Shown: positions 7,113-13,737 of the stretch, piece after piece
How positions within the stretch are numbered: the first letter of the stretch is position 1
Layout of the letters: every line of letters starts with the position of its first letter
From: CAKSHC01 sp045595395
GTDB lineage: Bacteria > Bacillota > Clostridia > Oscillospirales > UMGS1783
Reading direction: 5' to 3'
DNA length: 47,572 nt
Assembly: GCA_045595395.1 (NCBI GenBank)
Contig: JAZOAH010000009.1
Coordinates: 1 to 47,572, forward strand
The notes under the pieces: generated by a model
Seen by the model: only the letters and a program-made list of their open reading frames with translations
What the model was told of the DNA's origin: nothing
The model's database searches: none
Program-made: the position numbers and the translations under genes

Positions 7113-8153
7113 TTAGTCTTCTTCGTAGAAGTCTTTAACCGCCTCAATGATGGGGTCATAATACTCAACGCCGGAAGCGCCTTCACCGTCGGCATGAACG
7201 ACAGGTGCATCCAGAGGCACCCACCAATTCTCTTCGGAGTCGTTATAGACTTCGCCACGGAACAGACCGTCCAAAGACTGAACGCTCTGAGCAGCCTCAT
7301 CGAACAAGGGCTGAGCCACCAGGCCGGCGATGGTGCCGTCGCCAACCAGGTCAAGGTTAAACTCGGTATAGTCAACACCGACTACGACCAGGTTCTTACC
7401 GGTCTGCTGCATGGCAAGAGCCCAAGACTGGCAGGAACCACCGGTGGTACCGAAACCGCCGACGATGCCGGGGTTGGAGTTGATAACGCCGACAACCTTG
7501 TTGGTGGCCTCAGACAGCTCGGTGCCTTCGTAGACCAGGGTGGCAACGGTAAAGTTGGTGCCCGACTCGGCAATGCATCTGCGGAAAGCGTCAGAAGCCG
7601 CGTTCTCGGTTACGTTAGGACCGGCCTGGGTGTTGCCCAGGATACCGGAGGTAATGCCCTTCTCAGCCAGCTTCTCGAGCAGGAACTCGCCGGCTTCATA
7701 GCCGTAGGTGGCCGCACGGGCGCAGATGTTACGGGAGATGAAACTCTTGGTCTCAACATACTCATGAGCAAAGTGAGGAACGACAAAGAAGCACATATCC
7801 TTCATGTCACGCATGAACTGATAGTAGGTGTCGTCAGAGCCCCACAGCATGGCGCCTTCGGTACCGTTGGTAACATAAGACTCAAACTTGTTGAGCAGGT
7901 CCTGAGTCGAACCCTCATCCAGACCGCCAACGATAGCGTTGTAGCCCATCTTCTCACCTTCGGTCAGGAAGCCCACCTGGACGATACGGTGAACGGGGTG
8001 GTTCATCGAGCCCATGAAAACTGCGATGGTCTTATCGGCGGGATCAAAATCGGCGTCAATAACAGGACCACCACTGGAAGTTGTGCTGCCGCAGCCGACA
8101 AGAAGACCGACCATCAGCATCACGGCAAGCAGTACAGCAAATGCCTTTTTCAT
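7113..8153 (-). CDS. Periplasmic-binding-protein-like lipoprotein (sugar-binding, LacI/RbsB type)
   Basis: A 346-residue lipoprotein with an N-terminal signal (MKKAFAVLLAVMLMVGLLV) and a lipobox ending GCGS, so Cys would be lipid-anchored outside the membrane. The body follows the type I periplasmic binding fold: TIAVFMGSMNHPVHRIVQVGF, repeated alternating alpha/beta units, and VVVGVDYT before the hinge. It is rich in Asp and Glu. No ABC permease or ATPase adjoins it, so it is an orphan receptor or works with a distant transporter. ATG 8153 has AGGAG 10 bases upstream; the frame open from 8258 runs through the promoter and is rejected. Confidence 0.85.
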   Translation of the reverse strand: MKKAFAVLLAVMLMVGLLVGCGSTTSSGGPVIDADFDPADKTIAVFMGSMNHPVHRIVQVGFLTEGEKMGYNAIVGGLDEGSTQDLLNKFESYVTNGTEGAMLWGSDDTYYQFMRDMKDMCFFVVPHFAHEYVETKSFISRNICARAATYGYEAGEFLLEKLAEKGITSGILGNTQAGPNVTENAASDAFRRCIAESGTNFTVATLVYEGTELSEATNKVVGVINSNPGIVGGFGTTGGSCQSWALAMQQTGKNLVVVGVDYTEFNLDLVGDGTIAGLVAQPLFDEAAQSVQSLDGLFRGEVYNDSEENWWVPLDAPVVHADGEGASGVEYYDPIIEAVKDFYEED

Positions 8154-8229
8154 TTTCTTTTCTCCTACATTGAAAAATTTTTTATCGGCCACCTTGCCTT
8201 TTTGCAGCAGGTGACTTGTTAACACATAC

Positions 8230-8258
8230 ATTATACTAGACAATCTTCCTAATTGCAA
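8230..8258 (-). promoter_or_regulatory. Promoter of the binding-protein lipoprotein gene
   Basis: On the minus strand: -35 TTGCAA (8258-8253), 17-bp spacer, -10 TATAAT (8235-8230). The leader is about 70 nt. Confidence 0.8.
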
Positions 8259-8295
8259 GCAGATATTTGTATCTTTTTTGCTCGAAACAAATTGT

Positions 8296-9168
8296 TTACT
8301 TTTTCAGTCTTACTCTCTGAAAGATCATCGGCCAGCCGGCAAGGATCCACAGAATAAGCAGAAAATATCGCAGCGCATCGACGACCAGCGTATCGCCCAG
8401 CACCAGTTTCAATCCACTCTTGAGGGCCAGCACCACGCCGATACCGACCACCACCTTGATCACCTGCATCCACCAGGCGGCCTTGACATCAAAGTTGATC
8501 CATTTTCTCTCAATAAAATACCCCCCCGCAAAGCCGACACCGGCCGCCGCCGCCTTGATGCAGTCCTCCAGCATGTCACGGGTGATGTCCTGGCGGCAAA
8601 AGGCATAGATGAGCACAACCGCCGAAAAACCAAGCAACCCCAACGCCACCGGCAACGGCCTCTCCCACAGTCGGGTGCGACTGACCAGATGGACAAGCAG
8701 GGCAAAGAGGGCGGTAATGCCCAGCGCCACCCCTACATCCAGCAGGGTGTGCACCCCCAGATACATGCGGGAAAAGGCAACGACAAAGGGCATGACCAGG
8801 CCAATCAACCGCAGCCACCACCGCCGACCCGATAGGGCGATCGGGAAAAACAGCGACCCGGCCGAGGCGGTGTGCCCCGAGGGGAAGGAAAAACTGGTGG
8901 CCGTCTCGATGGCCGTGCCGACCGGCTTGAAATGAGGGTCAAGCACCCAGGGCCGTGGGATCTGAAAGGTGATCTTCAGCCCCTGGGTCAGCAGCCCGCC
9001 CAGAAAAAAGGTGGCCCCTATTTTATAGGAAAGATTTTTGTTCAAACACCAAAACAGAATACAGAGCACCACCACGATAAAGGTCTCCTCACCGAAAAAG
9101 GTGAAGAATTGCCAAAGCTTCTCACCCAGCGGGGTGCGAATGGCCTCAATGGCCCGCAACAGATCCAT
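8296..9168 (-). CDS. PAP2 family phosphatase with extra C-terminal membrane domain
   Basis: A 290-residue membrane phosphatase. The three PAP2 motifs are present: KITFQIPRP (about 65-73), FSFPSGHTAS (about 94-102) and SRMYLGVHTLLD with the catalytic His. Family members dephosphorylate lipid phosphates such as phosphatidic acid or undecaprenyl diphosphate on the outer face of the membrane. After the catalytic domain come about 130 further residues with several membrane segments, which is longer than a minimal PAP2 protein. The substrate is not identifiable. The start ATG 9168 has AAGGAG upstream. Confidence 0.9.
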   Translation of the reverse strand: MDLLRAIEAIRTPLGEKLWQFFTFFGEETFIVVVLCILFWCLNKNLSYKIGATFFLGGLLTQGLKITFQIPRPWVLDPHFKPVGTAIETATSFSFPSGHTASAGSLFFPIALSGRRWWLRLIGLVMPFVVAFSRMYLGVHTLLDVGVALGITALFALLVHLVSRTRLWERPLPVALGLLGFSAVVLIYAFCRQDITRDMLEDCIKAAAAGVGFAGGYFIERKWINFDVKAAWWMQVIKVVVGIGVVLALKSGLKLVLGDTLVVDALRYFLLILWILAGWPMIFQRVRLKK

Positions 9169-9189
9169 ACACTCACTCCTTTTTTCTAT

Positions 9190-9218
9190 ATCCTATCACA
9201 AATTCCTTGTAAAAACAA
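9190..9218 (-). promoter_or_regulatory. Promoter of the PAP2 gene (overlaps the mscL promoter)
   Basis: On the minus strand: -35 TTGTTT (9218-9213), 17-bp spacer, -10 TAGGAT (9195-9190). It shares DNA with the opposite promoter, so the two should compete. Confidence 0.6.
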
Positions 9219-9235
9219 TCACACTTTGCTATACT
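9207..9235 (+). promoter_or_regulatory. Promoter of mscL
   Basis: -35 TTGTAA (9207-9212), 17-bp spacer, -10 TATACT (9230-9235). Confidence 0.78.
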
Positions 9236-9258
9236 GAAAGAAAAAAGGAGTTTTCAAA

Positions 9259-9720
9259 ATGAAAAAGTTAATCAAAGAATTTAAGGATTTCATCAGCCGC
9301 GGCAACGTGCTGGATATGGCCGTCGGCGTTATCATCGGCGCTGCCTTCAAGGCCATCATCGACTCGCTGGTCAACGACGTCATCATGCCCTGCCTGACAT
9401 TGCTTACCGGCAAGATGGATTTCACCAATCTCTTTATCGCCTTTGACGGCAAGGCCTATGAAACGGTCGCCGCCGCCAAGGAGGCCGGCGTCGCCACCCT
9501 CAACTACGGCAACTTCATCTCGGTTATCATCAACTTCCTGCTCATGTCGGTGGTCATCTTTGCCCTGGTCAAGACCATGAACTCCCTGGCCAACATCCGC
9601 AAAAAGCCGGAAGCCCCCGCCACCCCCACCACTAAGAAGTGCCCCTACTGCCAGTCGGAGATCGCCATCGTGGCCACCCGCTGCCCCCACTGCACCTCTC
9701 AGCTTGACACGGCAGAATAA
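9259..9720 (+). CDS. mscL: Large-conductance mechanosensitive channel with C-terminal zinc ribbon
   Basis: A 153-residue channel that opens under membrane tension to release solutes during osmotic downshock. The first transmembrane helix (residues 12-40, ISRGNVLDMAVGVIIGAAF) is the family signature and the second lies near 84-107. After a Pro/Thr-rich linker there is a zinc ribbon with Cys pairs at 128/131 and 142/145 (CPYC, CPHC) where classical MscL has a simple helical bundle. Similar tails occur in clostridial MscL proteins, so this looks native rather than a fusion artefact. A strong AAAGGAG precedes ATG 9259. Confidence 0.95.
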   Translation: MKKLIKEFKDFISRGNVLDMAVGVIIGAAFKAIIDSLVNDVIMPCLTLLTGKMDFTNLFIAFDGKAYETVAAAKEAGVATLNYGNFISVIINFLLMSVVIFALVKTMNSLANIRKKPEAPATPTTKKCPYCQSEIAIVATRCPHCTSQLDTAE

Positions 9721-9726
9721 CGAAAT

Positions 9727-9892
9727 AAATCCCTTGCGGGATTTGTGAAATATCCTACGGATGTGAAATATGGCTTGCGCCATGTGAAATACGCTGCGGC
9801 GTGTGGAGGGATTTATTTCATTTCACATCGAGCGCAAGCGAGATATTTCACAACGCCGTTATTTCACATTTTACGCCAGTAAAATATTTCAC
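9727..9892. repeat. Array of mini-hairpins joined by GTGAAAT/ATTTCAC connectors
   Basis: GTGAAAT occurs at 9745, 9763 and 9784. Its reverse complement ATTTCAC occurs at 9820, 9845, 9861 and 9886. Between connectors lie short palindromes with unrelated stems: 9727-9744 (7 bp), 9752-9762, 9770-9783, 9791-9802, 9827-9844 (GCAA loop with tandem G.A), 9852-9860 and 9869-9884 (6 bp). The two halves point toward each other across 9803-9814. A second array of the same design is at 45197-45279. I see no open reading frame or transposon end. Confidence 0.8.
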
Positions 9893-9905
9893 AACAGGAG
9901 TTTTT

Positions 9906-10049
9906 ATGGCAGAGTCAAAACTCAGAACCCTATTTGTAAATCAAGAGGAGATAAAAGAGCTATATAACCAATGCGGCACGATCCGCCGCATCCTTATTGC
10001 CTCCATCAACACCGCAAAAAACAATACAGAAAAGAAGAATGCCCTATGA
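9906..10049 (+). CDS. Small protein of 47 residues, unknown function
   Basis: A short gene supported by a good Shine-Dalgarno (CAGGAG, five bases before ATG 9906) and by a 4-bp ATGA overlap with the following PHP gene. The product is hydrophilic and mostly helical in character: a Glu/Asn-rich first half (VNQEEIKELYNQ), a short apolar stretch RRILIASI, and a Lys/Asn tail. I do not recognise a family. Its role may be mainly translational coupling to the PHP gene. Confidence 0.6.
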   Translation: MAESKLRTLFVNQEEIKELYNQCGTIRRILIASINTAKNNTEKKNAL

Positions 10050-10774
10050 TCCGCATCGAAAACGGCTTTGCGCCCTTTGAAACGCATATGCACACCCGTG
10101 AGGTCAGCCCCTGCGGTCAGTGCGATGCCGCTGACATGATGGCCGCCTACGCCGCCAAAGGCTACGCCGGCGTCTTTGTCACCGACCATCTTTCCCCCTA
10201 TGCCCTCGCCCACTTCGCCTCCGACACCAACGACTATTTTAACCTCACCCTCTCCTGGCCGCAGATCGTGACCCGCTATCTGCGTGGCTACGACACCGCC
10301 AAACTGGTCGGCGAGCCGCTGGGGCTGAAGGTCTTTCTCGGTGTCGAGCTGACCCTGGAACAGGGCCCCGAGGACTATCTGCTGCTGGGCGTAGACAGAG
10401 AATTTCTGCTGGCCCACAAGAACATTCATACCTATTCCCTGCCCCAGCTGAAGGCGGCCGTCAACCACTACGGCCTGCCCCTCTACCAGGCCCACCCCTT
10501 CCGCAAAAACCTCACGCTCCAGCACCACGACCATGTCGACGGCCTGGAGGTCTACAACGGCAACGGCGGCGAGGAGCGCAACCGCAACTCGGCGGTGCTG
10601 GAAGAGGCCCGAAAGCGAGGCTGCCTGATGACCAGCGGCAGCGATGCCCACGCACCCAACAACGTCGGCCGTGGCGGCCTGTGGCTGCCCGTCCACATCG
10701 ACAACGGCTACGACATGGCCCGCTACATCGCACAGCACAACCACCAACTTAAACGCATCGAAACCACCCCATAA
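10046..10774 (+). CDS. PHP-domain metal-dependent phosphoesterase
   Basis: A 242-residue PHP protein. Metal ligands are visible in FETHMHTREVSPC near the N-terminus, FVTDHLSPY, LGVELTL, YQAHPFR and SGSDAHAPNNVG near the C-terminus. It is related to, but clearly different from, the HisJ-like protein at 5060. It may be a nuclease or phosphatase on a small substrate; the activity cannot be assigned. ATG 10046 overlaps the stop of the small gene upstream. The earlier in-frame start at 9971 lies inside that gene and lacks a ribosome site. Confidence 0.85.
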   Translation: MIRIENGFAPFETHMHTREVSPCGQCDAADMMAAYAAKGYAGVFVTDHLSPYALAHFASDTNDYFNLTLSWPQIVTRYLRGYDTAKLVGEPLGLKVFLGVELTLEQGPEDYLLLGVDREFLLAHKNIHTYSLPQLKAAVNHYGLPLYQAHPFRKNLTLQHHDHVDGLEVYNGNGGEERNRNSAVLEEARKRGCLMTSGSDAHAPNNVGRGGLWLPVHIDNGYDMARYIAQHNHQLKRIETTP

Positions 10775-10819
10775 CTGATAACCGATACCTGATAACTGAT
10801 ACCTAATACCTGATAACTA
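10771..10819 (+). repeat. Seven tandem heptamers between stop codon and terminator
   Basis: Consecutive 7-mers: ATAACTG, ATAACCG, ATACCTG, ATAACTG, ATACCTA, ATACCTG, ATAACTA. They begin at the PHP gene's stop codon and end at the terminator. Together with 2406-2498 and 13672-13706 this is the third 7-bp-period island beside a terminator. Confidence 0.85.
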
Positions 10820-10849
10820 AAAAGATGAGGCACTCGCCTCATCTTTTTT
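10819..10849. terminator. Bidirectional terminator
   Basis: Stem GATGAGGC (10824-10831) pairs with GCCTCATC (10836-10843), flanked by A5 and T6. The stop codon of the minus-strand gene lies in the stem. Confidence 0.92.
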
Positions 10850-11489
10850 CTACCGCTTCGCCTTGTTTTTTATAAATATGATTGGCCGCCAGCACCCCAC
10901 GGAACATGGACAGCGGATAGAGCTGGCAATGCTTGCCGATGACCGAGCCGGGATTGAGCACGCTGCCGCAACCGACCTCGGTATAGTCACCCACCATCGC
11001 ACCGATCTTGCGCAGCCCCGTCACTATGGGCGGCTCGGACTTAATGACGATGTTACTGCCGTCACTCTTAAGATTGGAGGTGATAGCCCCCGCCCCCAGG
11101 TGAGAGCGGATGCCCAAAATGGAATCGCCGATATAGTTGTAATGCGGCGCCTGCGCCTTGTCAAACAGGATGCAGTTTTTCAGCTCGGTCGAGTTGCCGA
11201 CCGTTGCGCCCTTGCCGATGATGGCCGCCCCACGAATAAAGGCGCAGTGGCGAATCTCGGCGCCATGGTCGATGATGCAGGGCCCGGCAATGCTGGCCGT
11301 CGGCGCCACTTTAGCGTCCTTGGCGATCCAGATATCCTCGCCCTTCTTTTCAAAATCGTCGCCCAGCGTAGCGCCAAGCTCCAAAATAAAACTCTTGATG
11401 CCGACCAGCGCCTCCCAGGGATATTCCGTCTTTTCCAGCAGCGGCGCAGCGATGCTGCCGCTCAGATCAAACAGTTCCTTGGTCTTCAT
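10839..11489 (-). CDS. GlmU-like left-handed beta-helix protein lacking the uridylyltransferase domain
   Basis: A 216-residue protein made of hexapeptide repeats (for example IWIAKDAKVAPTASIAGPCII and later GAGAITSN) preceded by about 60 residues. The stretch HYNYIGDSILGIRSHLGAGAITSN mirrors the acetyltransferase active-site region of GlmU, including the His. The N-terminal pyrophosphorylase domain of GlmU is absent. It overlaps glmM by ATGA, so it is probably co-translated and may acetylate glucosamine-1-phosphate or work on another sugar phosphate. Annotation pipelines often call this family UDP-N-acetylglucosamine pyrophosphorylase, which the visible domains do not support. Confidence 0.8.
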   Translation of the reverse strand: MKTKELFDLSGSIAAPLLEKTEYPWEALVGIKSFILELGATLGDDFEKKGEDIWIAKDAKVAPTASIAGPCIIDHGAEIRHCAFIRGAAIIGKGATVGNSTELKNCILFDKAQAPHYNYIGDSILGIRSHLGAGAITSNLKSDGSNIVIKSEPPIVTGLRKIGAMVGDYTEVGCGSVLNPGSVIGKHCQLYPLSMFRGVLAANHIYKKQGEAVEKR

Positions 11490-12829
11490 TTGGCATACCC
11501 CTTTTCCTCGATGACCTTGACGATGCTGTCGACCGCCGCCGCACACTGCTCATTGGTCGGCGCTTCGGCCATGACACGGATGACCGGCTCGGTGCCGCTC
11601 TCACGCACCAGCACACGCCCGTCGGAGCCTAAAGCGGCTGCGGCAGCCGCCACGGCAGCCTGCACATCGGCATCGGCACGGGTGGTGGCCTTGTCGGTAA
11701 CACGGACATTGGTCAGCTTCTGGGGATAGACGGTGACCGGTTCGGCCAGCTCGCCCAACGATTTATGGGTATCCATCACCACATCCATCAGCTTGATGGC
11801 GGTCAGCAGACCGTCGCCGGTGGTGGCATACTTGCTCAAAATGATGTGGCCGCTCTGCTCGCCGCCGACACCAAAGCCCTTTTCCTTCATGCAGGCATAG
11901 ACATACTTATCGCCCACCGCCGTTTTCTCATAATCGATACCCGCCTTGTCAAGAGCCTTATACAGGCCGAAGTTGGACATGATGGTGGTGACCACCGTGT
12001 TGCCGGGCAGCTTATCCCGCGACTTCATGTTGACGCCGAAGATATAGAGGATCAGGTCGCCGTCGATGAGGCGGCCGGTCTTGTCAACGGCCAGGCAACG
12101 GTCGGCGTCGCCGTCAAAGGCAAAGCCGATATCCAGCCCCTTCTCGGTGACCAGCGCCTGCAAGGCACCGATATGGGTCGAGCCGACGCCGTTGTTGATG
12201 TTCAGGCCGTCGGGCGCATCGCCGATGACATAGGTCTTGGCGCCCAGCGCATCAAAAACGCTCTTGGCGATCTGCCAGGTCGAGCCGTTGGCGCAGTCCA
12301 GACCGACACGCATGCCCTTAAAGGAGTTGCGTGCCAGCGATATGAGATAGCCGATATAGCGGTTGCGTCCGGCCGAATAGTCAACGGTGCGGCCGATGCG
12401 GTCACGCTCGGCCAGCGGCAGCTCGGGAATGAGCCCGTCGATGTACTTTTCAACCTCATCAATGACCTCCTGCTCCATCTTTTCGCCGTTGGCGTTGATG
12501 AGCTTAAGGCCGTTGTCGTAGTAAGGATTGTGCGAGGCCGAGATCATGACACCGCAATCAAAATCCTCGGTCGCCACAACATAGGACACGCTGGGGGTAG
12601 TGGTAACATGCAACAAATAGGCATCGGCGCCCGAGGCCACCAGTCCGGCCGCTAAGGCATCTTCCAGCATATAGCCGCTTCGGCGGGTATCCTTGCCAAT
12701 GGCGACCTTGCACTTGTGGTCGCGTCCATAGTACCAGCCCAAAAACCGACCCACCTGATAGGCGTGAACCGCCGTCAGGTCACGGTTGGCTTCACCGCGA
12801 AAGCCGTCTGTTCCGAAATATTTACCCAT
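11486..12829 (-). CDS. glmM: Phosphoglucosamine mutase
   Basis: A 447-residue phosphohexomutase that converts glucosamine-6-phosphate to glucosamine-1-phosphate for peptidoglycan precursor synthesis. Seen: N-terminal MGKYFGTDGFRGEAN; phosphoserine loop VMISASHNP with the catalytic Ser at about residue 99; metal loop FDGDADR; and phosphate-binding RESGTEPVIRVM near the C-terminus. Length and motifs match GlmM rather than ManB or Pgm. ATG 12829 has CGGAGGAAG upstream. The longer frame to 12883 crosses the promoter and is rejected. Confidence 0.95.
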   Translation of the reverse strand: MGKYFGTDGFRGEANRDLTAVHAYQVGRFLGWYYGRDHKCKVAIGKDTRRSGYMLEDALAAGLVASGADAYLLHVTTTPSVSYVVATEDFDCGVMISASHNPYYDNGLKLINANGEKMEQEVIDEVEKYIDGLIPELPLAERDRIGRTVDYSAGRNRYIGYLISLARNSFKGMRVGLDCANGSTWQIAKSVFDALGAKTYVIGDAPDGLNINNGVGSTHIGALQALVTEKGLDIGFAFDGDADRCLAVDKTGRLIDGDLILYIFGVNMKSRDKLPGNTVVTTIMSNFGLYKALDKAGIDYEKTAVGDKYVYACMKEKGFGVGGEQSGHIILSKYATTGDGLLTAIKLMDVVMDTHKSLGELAEPVTVYPQKLTNVRVTDKATTRADADVQAAVAAAAAALGSDGRVLVRESGTEPVIRVMAEAPTNEQCAAAVDSIVKVIEEKGYAK

Positions 12830-12873
12830 ACTATCTTCCTCCGAAAATTGGTAAAAAACAATTATACTTTTAT

Positions 12874-12902
12874 AGCATAGCACAACCAGTTTTTGCTGTC
12901 AA
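12874..12902 (-). promoter_or_regulatory. Promoter of glmM
   Basis: On the minus strand: consensus -35 TTGACA (12902-12897), 17-bp spacer, -10 TATGCT (12879-12874). Confidence 0.85.
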
Positions 12903-12912
12903 TTCCTGTTGA

Positions 12913-12941
12913 TTGACAAATTGCAAAAAATAGACTATCAT
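12913..12941 (+). promoter_or_regulatory. Promoter of the Pr6Pr-like gene
   Basis: -35 TTGACA (12913-12918), 17-bp spacer, -10 TATCAT (12936-12941), divergent from the glmM promoter. Confidence 0.82.
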
Positions 12942-12979
12942 AAAGATATATCCACCCGCCCTCACAAAGGAGGAATTCT

Positions 12980-13657
12980 ATGAAACAGTTTACCCACATC
13001 GGCTCGATTCTACTCAAAGCCGCCATCATGATCCTCATTCTGATCGGCACCATCTTTTCCTTTATCCATATGCCCTATAAAGGCGAGGCCTTCTGCTACT
13101 ACACCGCCCAATGCAATATGCTGGCTCTGCTGGTCGTGGCGGTGCTGATGGTCTTCGACTTTTTTGGCGGCATCAAGAAGGAACGCTACTATTATATGAT
13201 CAAGTTCTTCATTACGATGTGCTCCCTTCTCTCGCCGCTGGTCTACACCGGCCTGTTCTCCCATGCCGAACAGCTGACGCTGGGCGGCGGCTGGTACGGC
13301 GTCATCACCCACGCCCTTGTCCCGGCCCTACTGCTGGCCGATTATCTGATCTTCGACCGCAAGGGCCACATCCCCTGGTACACGCCGCTGCTGTGCGGTG
13401 TCGGCCCCATCGCCCATGTCATCTTCATCGTCCTGCGTGCCCTCACCGGCGAGGGCTATCATATCCAGGACAGCCCCGTCATCGTCAACGCCCCCTACGC
13501 CTTTCTGCGGAGCGATGCCATCTCGGTCACCGTTTCCTGCCTCGGCCTGCTGGTCGGCTTTATTCTCTTCTGTTATCTGATCTACCTGCTCGACATGGGC
13601 TACGCCTCGGTGCGAGACAAACTCACCGCCCTTTTCAAAAAAAAGGAAACCGAGTAA
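12980..13657 (+). CDS. Six-helix membrane protein, Pr6Pr/FAR-17a-like
   Basis: A 225-residue integral membrane protein with about six hydrophobic helices. It resembles the Pr6Pr (FAR-17a/AIG1-like) family: CYYTAQCNMLALLV in helix 2, THALVPALLLADYLIF in helix 4 with conserved His and Pro, then the HIPWYTPLL loop. Eukaryotic relatives include hydrolases of fatty acid esters of hydroxy fatty acids that use a Thr and a His; activity here is unknown. The tail is basic (FKKKETE). AAAGGAGG precedes ATG 12980. Confidence 0.72.
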   Translation: MKQFTHIGSILLKAAIMILILIGTIFSFIHMPYKGEAFCYYTAQCNMLALLVVAVLMVFDFFGGIKKERYYYMIKFFITMCSLLSPLVYTGLFSHAEQLTLGGGWYGVITHALVPALLLADYLIFDRKGHIPWYTPLLCGVGPIAHVIFIVLRALTGEGYHIQDSPVIVNAPYAFLRSDAISVTVSCLGLLVGFILFCYLIYLLDMGYASVRDKLTALFKKKETE

Positions 13658-13671
13658 AACGAGGTTTCTTC

Positions 13672-13706
13672 CGAACTTATTCCCTATTCCCTCTTCCTTA
13701 TTACTT
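13672..13706 (+). repeat. Heptamer repeats between stop codon and terminator
   Basis: Consecutive 7-mers CGAACTT, ATTCCCT, ATTCCCT, CTTCCTT, ATTACTT run straight into the terminator. The unit differs from the other two islands but has the same 7-bp period and placement. Confidence 0.65.
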
Positions 13707-13737
13707 AAAAAGAGAGCCTTTCGGCTCTCTTTTCTTA
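13707..13737. terminator. Bidirectional terminator
   Basis: A stem of 11 or more bp (AAAAGAGAGCC with GGCTCTCTTTT, around 13708-13733) with loop TTTC. It serves the Pr6Pr-like gene and the convergent phosphate transporter gene. Confidence 0.92.

Noticed and set aside
9727..9892. CRISPR array
   Set aside because: Repeats are only 7 bp, spacers are palindromes of 9-18 bp, orientation changes midway, and no cas gene is present.
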